Assembly: GCA_030374765.1 (NCBI GenBank) | Contig: JARGXX010000098.1 | Span: forward strand, 1,054,001-1,118,000 | Length of the DNA stretch: 64,000 nt | DNA from: Agarophyton chilense | Taxonomy: Eukaryota; Rhodophyta; Florideophyceae; Gracilariales; Gracilariaceae | Reading direction: 5' to 3' | Part shown: positions 32,301-41,400 of the stretch, piece after piece | Numbering within the stretch: the stretch's first letter is position 1 | Layout of the letters: each line of letters opens with the position of its first letter | Translations under genes and position numbers: made by a program | Notes under the pieces: generated by a model | What the model saw: the letters and a program-made list of their open reading frames with translations, nothing else | What the model was told of the DNA's origin: nothing | Database searches by the model: none

Positions 32301-34280
32301 AGAGCAGCTCATCAACGCCCGAGTCTTCTCACCAAGCCCTTCTGCACTGCTAGCAAAGACCTTGGCGTCGCGATCAGTAGTATTCACGGAAATCTTTTCA
32401 TGCAACGCATCCATGTGATGCAACGCATCAATCACAGGCTCCCACAGACGACCCAACCCAGTCTTGCACTGCGTCGCGACGTCAAACAATGCATTGAACA
32501 ATGCCTTAAGCTGTTTTCCGGCAATGTCCACTTGGTTAGCCGAGGGTTTGGAGCGAGCACTCTCCGCACACGCCGAGCACAAGGTGGTGATGGCCTTTTC
32601 ACGAAGGCGCTCAAACTTGCAGGCATCGCTCACCGCTGCAATCTTGACGATCGTGTCCAACATGATTTGAAACGCTGTCATCTGGGCTTTCTGATCCGCA
32701 GCCGACATGTGGCTAAGATTGGACGGACTAGAGTTCTCGCGCATTAGTGTCGCAAGAATGACGACAATGCTTGCAGTGGTATCGGTGGGCATGAGCACGG
32801 TAGCAACGTCGAGATGTTTGTTGCGCACAGCGTCGTCGGCGGCCTTGACAACTTCGACATGCAAGCCAATGGAAATAGAAACCATAAACTCTGTGGAGTT
32901 CGCAATAAGTTTGGCAAATGGCTTCATGGTGGCTGTGATGGGCGAAGGCGGTAATATTTGCATGTTGCGTGATTGAGAGAGAGAAATATGTTCAGCGCCA
33001 GCTACAATAACGCCAGATATACACTTCGCGGCGCCTTTACCCAGATCGAATGTGCGTACAAAGTCAATGAGGGGGCTAGATTCATTGGGAGTAGATCTGA
33101 AAATGCATCGCAGAGCCTCTATCGCATAAACGATACTCCAGGACTCGAGAGAGCGAGTCGAGCGGTCTGCTTCCGCGCCAGATCCGGCAGCCATGTTCGT
33201 CAAGGTGTAACAAAAAGTCTCGGCATCTGGCTGCAAATTGCGCCAATAGTTACGCACGAGAGTAACAATAAGACTAAGCAGAGACTTTAGAAGGCTCTTC
33301 TGCTTGGTGGTGTGCAACAGTTTGTGGACGGCGGGACAAAGACGAGCCAGAACGAGCTCGGAAAACACGGGCTGTCCCGCAAACAAAGAGATGTTAGTGG
33401 CCAGACTGTCATCAATGACCTCGAGCGCGAGGGTGACATCCAATGGTTGAGAAGGCTCCGAGGAAACGGTAGAGAGCCATTCACTGGGCTCGGCGGCTAT
33501 GGCGTGACACAGGTCAAGAAAAAGGTTGAAAGCCGCGGTGGCTTCAGAGGGAAAGGCGGCGAGCGGGATGAATTGGCCGTAGGGGGCGTGTCTCTCCACA
33601 GCGGTTCGCACGGTGGCATCGGCGGCGGCGGCAAACAGATCGGAGGAGATCTGACGAAAGGCGGCGTTGGCAGTGTGCTCGATGACGCCTCTCTCCAGGG
33701 CGGGCGAATGGGCGGAGAAGTGCGATATGGCGGACAGGGCGGTGGAAGCGGGGTTGCTGTTGGATTGTGCGCGAATGGAGCGTAAGTGAAAGAGCATGGA
33801 GAAGGCGCGCGACAGATGAATCTCAGACAGCGAGCGGGTGTAGGCGCGCACGGTGAGCAAACTAAGCAGGCTCTGCAGCACCTTCAAGGTGACGGTGTCA
33901 TCGAAGCAGGGCGAGCACAGGCGCTGCAAGGCTTGCAGCACGACCGGGAGCGTGGGCGGCGCAAGCGCGCGATGGGTGATGAGACGATGCAGACAGGACA
34001 CAGCGCGCAGCGAGATGCCGACCTGCGGCGGCTTCGAGGGGGACGGAAGCGGAGACGACTCCGGAGCTTGGCAGGCGGAGCAGAAGACGGCGGCGGCATG
34101 ATCGGCGGCGGCCAACTCAGCGGCGGCGTCGTCGGCCTCCTTGAGCAGAAGTATGGAGCGCTCCGCGGCCTGCTTCACGGACGGGTTGGCGCGGCGCGCA
34201 TCGGCGCACAGCGCGCGCAGATCGGCCTCGAGCGAGCGCAGGAACGACGACGGGAGCCGCGATGGCGGCGGCGAAGTCAT
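29379..34280 (-). CDS. MON2: MON2 homologue, Golgi/endosome trafficking scaffold
   Basis: One uninterrupted frame of 1,633 residues ending in TAG (29379-29381). I chose the ATG at 34278-34280 because the protein's conserved start (SLEADLRALCADARRANPSV) follows at once; an in-frame upstream start would add only 17 residues. Domains: DCB at ~10-180; HUS near 240-380 with AFNLFLDLCHAI and YWRNLQPDAETF; C-terminal HDS-type repeats. The C-terminal part has DVNVALTSIGLMWRTADFL near residue 918 and LLLHHSRDTPRKQWNET near 1020, both strongly MON2-like. MON2 resembles BIG/Sec7 Arf-GEFs without the Sec7 domain and works with DOP1 and the flippase Neo1/ATP9 in endosome-to-Golgi recycling (family knowledge). 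Length is close to animal and yeast proteins (~1,650-1,700). No introns. Transposons crowd both flanks, but the frame is intact. Confidence 0.93.
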   Translation of the reverse strand: MTSPPPSRLPSSFLRSLEADLRALCADARRANPSVKQAAERSILLLKEADDAAAELAAADHAAAVFCSACQAPESSPLPSPSKPPQVGISLRAVSCLHRLITHRALAPPTLPVVLQALQRLCSPCFDDTVTLKVLQSLLSLLTVRAYTRSLSEIHLSRAFSMLFHLRSIRAQSNSNPASTALSAISHFSAHSPALERGVIEHTANAAFRQISSDLFAAAADATVRTAVERHAPYGQFIPLAAFPSEATAAFNLFLDLCHAIAAEPSEWLSTVSSEPSQPLDVTLALEVIDDSLATNISLFAGQPVFSELVLARLCPAVHKLLHTTKQKSLLKSLLSLIVTLVRNYWRNLQPDAETFCYTLTNMAAGSGAEADRSTRSLESWSIVYAIEALRCIFRSTPNESSPLIDFVRTFDLGKGAAKCISGVIVAGAEHISLSQSRNMQILPPSPITATMKPFAKLIANSTEFMVSISIGLHVEVVKAADDAVRNKHLDVATVLMPTDTTASIVVILATLMRENSSPSNLSHMSAADQKAQMTAFQIMLDTIVKIAAVSDACKFERLREKAITTLCSACAESARSKPSANQVDIAGKQLKALFNALFDVATQCKTGLGRLWEPVIDALHHMDALHEKISVNTTDRDAKVFASSAEGLGEKTRALMSCSSELPWHSCHDLVSALVRCSRLSVAQMSKNNKGDDSARLSADSGGSVRLFGIAGAEIAILSALRRPDSGQASEPSALWQLVTGHLTSICVDTASQPLRLFALASLTKIACGALQGDCHIIIAHERIVRPFLDLLSSPYADVHSGTLSSVYSILEKHGEHLKGDSAWRIILQILSIATGTRVQRNADGHSDYRKEELALASGTPVIFEPSPETVSDGFKLVQFIADDFLSSITKSSFPLWLDLLRLCSSQVHDVNVALTSIGLMWRTADFLAKVGQVGKDDELWVALFQALKEVSMDDRPEIRNCAVKTLTGALSAHSSRLSAVAWNSCVEKALLPLLEEVMQGGSTAVAAEEEPPLAKSRSDVQLLLHHSRDTPRKQWNETRVLALAGVAKLLRTAMPRLSVLTDEDNRPLFMMLTDGGTGGLWRKMLRAAGVAGASRDGEVAVAGVSALLELLDAAGLVVERPSISAPELRAPPLGRSSSSSKPAGSSFWIPSFVATTDSEESRPLAEDPEVTKRLGTVSLWESVWCALSEATGGRQLMRNDSSHKSREKKLEVVDEKALRILSEGLISARKRLADKFTPSSSRVLVEVLMVLSLGRQATNETAKSSGIGEGVSQVQDVTLQGLEELSFGNDEASWSALIEGMLGIVSRENISRGNRYALSTRLLKLLSRMYRSDETPAAVKASQTANVLRVLGKIMVSSSAHRSLRRNLVNIGEANGLNAKEKEEECNDPLWIQATEVVIIAMKQGSGERGANVNDEVWQEFGKLVTDMLFKERKRGYEKNYNVEERERREVNDMRLVECVKDGLSRMGSNTSPTTKQDLVRILARGAEEGHVRGRPRFVRGCQKKLFQLADGAPSNRTHVSIKEESGKCVVETCSRVLGQYNADGHRAGKCPLPAGRRAEAVFLLQQLRKMRRTDGWAQHLTCLYSRLCECVDSRDEAVRWLAKELLDESAPVTQEKDVNKGEFRTMELRA

Positions 34281-34740
34281 GGCGTGCAACGCGCTCCTGT
34301 CTCTACCACACGCGACCACCGTCTGTAACACTTGCTAAAGTTGGAGCTTGTCTTCAAATTATCTGTCGCCGTCTTTCAGCTTTCCAGCGCATGACTGTAG
34401 GCTACAGTACAGTATTGCTAGCCAGCTAGTCATTTTCTACAGCTAGATTCCTCTAGCAATTGCTAGCAATCCCGTACAACAACGCTGGATCACTCTTGCC
34501 TCTCCAACCATTTACAAGACCTTTCGTCAACGTCTTCTTCAGACATGTCTCTCACTACCACCTACAAGCATTTTTCCCGCGATGAATGGTTCTCCGTCAC
34601 CGCGCACTTTTCGGGTAGCCCTGGTAGCAAGCCACAGCGTCTTCCTCGGCTAGCTATTTGCGAGATATTTGCAACTAAATTACCTTCAGCATTTGTAATG
34701 CAGTGCTTTTGCTCTACGGTTATTGCTTGCGCTCCACGGT
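34281..34740. promoter_or_regulatory. 5' flank of the MON2 gene
   Basis: About 460 bp between the MON2 start codon and the first transposon-derived sequence. It must hold the promoter unless transcription starts inside the transposons. I see no clear TATA box in the expected place on the minus strand. Two copies of a CTAGC/GCTAG-rich stretch (34418-34468) are present; their meaning is unknown. Confidence 0.4.
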
Positions 34741-34776
34741 ATATCTCTAATGCCAGATTTAAAGTTGCGAAACAGG
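34741..34776 (+). repeat. Terminal fragment related to the 25.2-kb transposon
   Basis: TATATCTCTAATGCCAGA followed by TTTAAAGTTGCG closely matches the left end of the 25190-29260 transposon (ATATCCCTAATGCCAGA then TTTTAAGGTCCG). No matching inverted copy or coding sequence follows, so it is an isolated end or a deleted copy. It lies about 460 bp upstream of MON2. Confidence 0.6.
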
Positions 34777-35524
34777 CTCTTTAACTTCGTAGACACAACA
34801 AAGAGCATCTCTCTAGTGTCTACACGCCCGGCGGATTGGCCTCACATGACGCCAGCTTGGCCTCATATGAGGCCAGTTCTATTTTCCAAAAAATTAGTAA
34901 AAATTACTGGTTTCCATACTGCAGCGGCGTATTCTATTTTCTAAGGAAAAAACAAATTTTCTCACCATGTTCCTCCTGCGCTAAAGTACATTCTTAAGAC
35001 AGTTATCTTCAGTAACAGCAGTTCAGTAGTTTCAAGACCGCTCGGAGACTGATAAAAACATGGTTCAAACCTCGCTGAGTTCAGTGTAACTCGAAAACTC
35101 CTACGGGAGCTCGAATAATTCTAAAAATCATTATGGTCTAAGAATGCACTTCTGTCCACTTTAACCGCAGACACAATAAGGTGAAATTTTCTAAAGAGAT
35201 TGTTCCGTCAAAGACCATAATAAGTCAAGCAAGTTGAATAACGAAGAGAGAATTAGTAGGTGCTAAAGGCAATTTGCACTTTTGCTTCATACTTTTAAAA
35301 ATAACATAAAACCTTAAAAACGCATGTTAACACACGACTTTAAATGTTGTTGACTAAATGTTGCTCGAAATGTGATGAATGTCACGTAGATGATCTATAT
35401 AAACACTAATGGCCGGTTCCAGTGTGACATATATAAACATCATTGTACTTAAAGCATTCTGAACAAACAATTTTTGATTTTTAAGTAGGTTTGCAGACTT
35501 TGCGTCGTCCTGGATTTGTTTGAG

Positions 35525-36428
35525 ACGCTAAAGAACCATCAAAGTTTCTTCGTTTTTGATTTTATCCATTAAATGAATTTTGGTACCAGCCATATATGGG
35601 TTTTCTATTTCATCTTTCTCCTTACATTTTCTTTTCATAGTTCGAATAGCATCCCAGTTGTTATCAAATAATCCGTCTGCAAGATTACAATATAAATTAT
35701 GCGGTGAAAGATTTAATTTGTTTCCGTATGCACCCTTGCAAATATTCCAAGCATCAACCACGCACATTGCCATCAAAGAAGTATTCACTCTAAAAGACCA
35801 TTCTTTCAATTCAAACTTTTTTCGATATTCAGATCATCTTGACGAGTCCTATTATGCCCATGAATTCTTGAACAACAAAAATAGAACTCCTCAAAACCCT
35901 CTAGAATTGCAATGGAAAGCGAAATTTTCTTTGTTATTCCATCAGTTGTCCTCCATCTTTCACGAGAAATAGGAGTTCTTGGTTGGGTACTGCTACAAGT
36001 GCTGATGAAATATCTCCTCTCTCGATCCACCCAGAGCACACACATCATCTTTCGATCCAATTCAGGCAGTTTCGAGACCATTGACACGTGCTCGCCTCGT
36101 GCCTTCATCGTCAGTTTGGAAAGAGGTTTCATAGCAAACCTTCTGGTGGCTGTTATTATAACCCCAATAAATCGCATTCTTCTTTTTAAAAGTTCATTAG
36201 CTGTTTCAATAGATGAAAAATAAGAATCGGCACAAACGATTAGATCACTTGCGAACCAATTCTCAACAAGTCTAGTTAAAAAATCTGTTCCATGTGCATG
36301 TTCTGATTCAAAAGGCTGTACATTTGGTTGCGTAGCTCCCATCGTGATTTCTATTTTGAGAATAATTCCACTCCTTTCACAACACACTGTCTTTACTTCA
36401 CAACCATTTTCAGGTTTCCTATCAAGAG
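35525..36428 (-). pseudogene. PiggyBac-like transposase, C-terminal part
   Basis: Minus-strand frames at 35806-36387 and 35528-35809. The first has FASDLIVCADSYFSSIETAN, the region of the second catalytic Asp in piggyBac enzymes, followed by RRMRFIGVIITATRRFAMK. The second has LKEWSFRVNTSLMAMCVVDAW, matching the conserved helix after the third catalytic site. The style (D-SYF, G-VITATRRF) resembles piggyBac-like proteins of oomycetes. Frame changes, and the separation from its N-terminus by the gypsy, make it non-functional. Confidence 0.7.
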
Positions 36429-37062
36429 TGTCGTATAGTGGCAGAAGGTCTGACCTTTGAGGTTGTCAATATACCACACTCACCCTGTACGTGATGGACG
36501 CGAGGGATCATCGTCCATGCAGCTCCGGGCGAGCTACCATCTAGGTCTTGTCAGCCACGTGTAGTGTTGACATGTACCTTCTGTTTGAGTAATTGTTAGT
36601 AATAGTAATTGTAATTATATGTATTTTAGTACAGTAGTTGAGTGGCCACCTGGCACTGTAGCCAGTGTTGGCCAGGTCTCTGACACTAGGTCAGAGACCG
36701 TGCCTTGCTGGCACCTCCCGGGTGATCTGGAGAGTGCAGTCCACTGCATATAGGGAACTGCACCTCCCCCATCCTAATCTGATAAAGACAGGCATCACTT
36801 GGGTCACGCCTATACATTTTGGTTCATGGTTTCTCAACTACCACACAGTCTTTCCCGCGCTTCGACGCCTATCATCGTTCACCTACACGGTATAGGCTAG
36901 TCGCCCCTCCGTTTACCCCTGCAGGTTTTCACGGTGCCCTGTTACCATCGAGGTTTACTACATCTACCTTCTAAGGTTGAGCGTCAACACGCTCCCTACC
37001 GTTGAGCGTCACTACGCTCCCGAGACAAGACAGTAGCATACCCCAGAGGTGATTGTACGACA
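36429..37062 (+). repeat. Gypsy 5' LTR
   Basis: Starts TGTCGTATAGTG and ends GTACGACA; the TGTCGTA/TACGACA ends are perfect inverted repeats. Contains GGTCTCTGA-CACTAGG-TCAGAGACC (36675-36699) and two tandem GAGCGT-NNNN-ACGCTC hairpins near 36978-37021. Confidence 0.92.
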
Positions 37063-37687
37063 TTTTGGTCTCCCGACTTAGAAATTATTCTTAGGTTTCG
37101 TCGTACCTTCACGGTTCACACGAGATTACGAGAAGGATTGGACGCTCGTACATCTATTTGGTTTCAGGAAATCCCGCAAAGCAATACAGGATACCACTAT
37201 TGGTCACAAATCGAACGACCTAAAAGGAATACGCGTGGTGCGAGCGCCCCGCCAAGCCATAAAGGTCTTAAAGGAGCCCCATCAGTTCAAACGATTCTGG
37301 AAAACCCCGTGGAGCTGCTCCGGCAGCCTCGGGACAAAACCGGAAAGGTACATAGTCCGCCGCATTTGGCAACGGAACCTCAAAGGGAATTACCAATTGA
37401 GGTTGCAGCGGAGGGGCTATGGCCTCAGCTCGAAGAGCGAGCGAAAGCGCTCAACACCCTCGCGGTCGAGGATGCATTAACCATAAAGGAGAAGTCGGAG
37501 ACCCGGATGGTTCCGCTCTCAATGGACGTCGATGCATTTACCCGTAGTGTAGTTGACCGAGCAGCTCAAGAGCTATCGGAAAAGATACCTGAAATGGTGA
37601 AACAGTATCTCTTTACAGATGCTAGGGAGCATGTTTACCGCGCTCTGTAGGACCTTTGGGTTTCCGAGGGATTCGCAGAGTCCCGAC

Positions 37688-38403
37688 TGTAGTATCCGCT
37701 CTAACGGAGAGAGCCGACACCTTCGACAGCGTTCAGACTGCCGATGGGTTGCTTGCGGCGAAAGAAAAGGGGTGGTAGAGCTACAACACCAGCGAGCTGG
37801 AAGTGGGGTGTAAGGCCACTACTCGCCAGCGAGGGTGAACAGTGCAACTGTAAAACGTTGATGGAACGTAGGTACGATACGGCTCGTGAAGTGGTTGGGG
37901 GCTGACTATCTATTATAGCTCGTCCGGATCTCCGGTTAAGAAATCCTAAGCGAGGAACAGAATAGTCATGATGCCCATGTTGTCTCCTTTACTTGGAGTC
38001 GGCGCTCACCTCTGGTACACTATATTCTGTGTACCAGGGTGAGTGCCCAAATAAATATATAAATAATACCCAGTGGTCAGCCACTTAGCCAAACCACTGT
38101 ATGGGTATGGTCCCTAATGGGCGTCTAGCTACAAAGGGTAGTAAAGCCCTCCACGTGGATCGCCACTACATGCGCCGTTGCCAATATGGCATTCGCCTAG
38201 GAAGGGTCGCAACTATGCGTGCGCCGTGGTAATCCACTCGACCCATGACGCCACGTGTTCCACTAAGACATTCTGCCTCTAGGCATCCTATGCGGGATGC
38301 CGTTTCATATCACAATGCTGATGACAACACTCACTTATGAGTTCCAACCGCGACTTCGCAAAAAACCAACCTATCGGATTCCCCGACATAGTAGAATACT
38401 AGA
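37688..38403. mobile_element. 716-bp segment in the gypsy leader, possible inserted element
   Basis: Flanked by CCGAC on both sides (37683-37687 and 38404-38408). The other gypsy copy (near 6883-6888) has one such site (CCGGC) and no segment. The inner ends TGTAGTATCC and GAATACTAGA are weak inverted repeats of each other. No coding frame is convincing. Either an inserted non-autonomous element with a 5-bp duplication or a segment lost from the other copy. Confidence 0.45.
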
Positions 38404-41400
38404 CCGACCTACACAGGTGAACATCGCAAAGCGCATACCACAAGGGTTCCAAATGGGTCATTCCACCCATTCCAAACACTTACCTACTGATAGTGAGTAC
38501 CTACAGGGTTCAAGGCAGAGTTAAGAGGTCCGGTGGAAGGTAGATCCTCAAGACATTTACCTGCCACCAATTACTGTTTTCGTTCAAAAGGATACCCATG
38601 GAGGTGGTCCCAATGACGATTCGTCTGACTCGTTGGATGAGCGACGAAGAAACCGAAAAGGGAAGAAGCGGAGGACGAAGAGGGGAAAGAATCGAGAGGA
38701 TGATTCAGACCCTGACTCGTCAGGCTCCAGTTCCGATACGAGTTCATCGTCGGATGATGACTGTAAAGGTAAGAGGAAGAAGAAAACGAACAGGTCGACG
38801 AAGAAGTCGTCGAAAAAGAACCGAAAGGGTATAAAGCGATACAATGAGTCGCCCGACTCTGAGTCGGACACCAAAATGGACCTGGAGGTGCACCAATCGT
38901 TGAACGAGATGTTCACCAAAGCGGTTGACTACAGGACTTATCGGTTGATCAAAAAGTCTTCTGAATACGCCCAAGGGGTGGCTCAGAATATTACTAAGCA
39001 CCAAAAGAAGCTCAGCTTCCAAATGGGGGACACAACCTTCACAGGTACGGATCCTATTGCGGTGATTGAGTTTTTACAGAAGTTCAAGATTGCATGTGGC
39101 CAAAATGGTTTTTCCGAGGGCGCTGCTATGTGCCTATTTCAGTTTTACCTTAAAGGACAGGCATACTACTTGCTGCAGGGTAGGCTCCGCGGCAGTACTT
39201 TAGCGATGGATGAGGATGGCACGGAGATGTTGGATTCATACCCAGAGGTGGTCAATTTTCTTTTGGAAACATAAGCCACCGATGAGGTTATCCAAGAGGC
39301 TGACTCGGAAGTCCTCGCTTACCATCGAAGGTCTGGGCAAATTGAGTCGGAGTTTTCGCTCGCGCTTTGGAATCTGGCAACCCGTTATGGTAATGTGTTC
39401 ACTACCTCTAGGTTAAAGTCGCTATTTGCTGACAATGACGACAAATCGATCCGATCCCAGGTACGCAATTACCTGGCCACTAACCGAAAGATAGACTACA
39501 ATGGGCTGGGTCGATACTTCCAGGGCCATGAAGATACCCTTCGGCTGGGAAAGAGACCAGCCATGCCTCCAACCTCGAAGGATAAACGGAAAAGGTCGGT
39601 CTTGGAAATTGAAGATACCACAACCTCAGAGGGTAGCTCTCACCTCGAAGTGCCTACAGGGACCGCTACCCTCTTGGTAGCGACCCAGGGGCGGTTCTCG
39701 AAACCCTCGACTGTAGCAAATTGGTCGTCAACGCGTACACGAAACTCGGTGAAATCGCCGCCAAGTGCGATGAGCTCGCAGAAGATGCACGGAGCGAGCT
39801 CCCATAACTCGCCACCCACATCTTACGCCACTGCTCCTACTAACCAGGTTTCGAAGCCACCCTCAATGGTAACGCGAGACCCCCAAACTGGAGGGCTCGT
39901 TTGCTGGTTCTGTCTTGCGACAGACAATTTGGCAAACAATTGCGCTAACTTACCTCCAGGGATGAGAGACCAGTTGATTCAGGCTCGCATGCAGAATCAC
40001 TAACGCCTCTATGGGTCTTCAACGCAAGCACCAAATAGGTTCCAACCCCGTACACCGATACAAGTCAATACCATCGAGGACACACCAAACTTGGACTCAG
40101 CCCCGGAGGAAAACACCGAATGGTTGGCGTGATGGCCGAACCCAACCTGCATTTGGAAGGCCAATCGATACCTAGAACCTGGAAGGGGGAAGAGAACACG
40201 TCACAACCAGTTCCGGTTTTTCATATGAAGTACAACAACTATAAAGTATGTGCTTCAATGTGTTTCTCCGATCGCCTTGCGGTTCCGGTCACCTGCGTGT
40301 TGGATACGGGGGCCGGCCCAAACGTCCTGAACTCCCGCGTCATACCTGAGGCGGTACTTCGGAACTTGAGCCCACCTCCCGACAACAACCCGCTGGTGGA
40401 TGCAAAAGAGCGCCCATTAAACCTTCGAGGTATGCTCACCACTGTGGTGCAGCTCGGACACCTCAAGGTAAGACTGCAATTCTTTGTTGTCGACCGTTTA
40501 CCGACAAACTGCCTACTAGGTACGAACTTCATTGACAGACATGTCAAAGCAATCCTTCCTGGTTCCCATACCGTCCCCCTACGTCAGGGGGGACGAATTG
40601 CCATTTTAGGTAATACGGAAACCTAACGGGGATGGTTCGTCAAACCGAAGAAGACGATATCCACCGAAACGGTCTCCAACAAAGTGCGCATTATCAAACA
40701 GGTTGTTATCCCGCTAATGCACAAAATATTGGTACCGGTGTCGTGTGCGACCCCCGGGTTGTTCATACTACAAAACCATCAGAGGCTAGCACATCGACAC
40801 CTCACCTTGATGGCCAACGGGATTTTCGACAACATCCCAAATCAACCCTTTAATGTGTGTCTCAGCAACTTCAGCAGTCATGACGTGAAGTTGCCGAAAA
40901 ATACCAATGGTGGCATCGCACTACCGGCACCACAAGGGTTCTTCCCCGTAGCTCACACAGATCTTGGCGAGGTCTCCCTCGATAAGGATGGGGGGTGTGC
41001 AAATGCGTCCACAACCACAAATGTATCGATAAATACCAACTTGGAAGCGAAGGTAACCGATAAGGCATCGGTAGACAAAGAAAAGAAACCGGACCCTGAG
41101 AGGCAATGGCAAGATACATTCCAGATCGGTGAAGAAAACGGCCAACTTCGGGGCTGTATTATCGACCTTCTGGAGGAGTTCGAAACCATGTGGTCAGGCG
41201 ATCTGGGCCAAATTAAGGCCACACAGCATCGCATCGAGCCCCTCCCTGACTCGAAGCCGATTTACCAGCAGCCATACCGAGCAGGTCCGAAGGCGAGAGA
41301 GATAGAACTCAAAGAAGTGGAGCGAATGCTCCAAGAAGGTGTAATTGAACCAGCCAACTCAGATTGGGCTAGTCCCGTGGATCTGGTTCAGAAGAAAGGG

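Noticed and set aside
33312-34328. Long plus-strand open frames opposite the MON2 N-terminus
   Set aside because: They are antisense shadows of a GC-rich conserved coding region, Arg/Gly-rich with no domain; MON2 on the other strand explains the openness.
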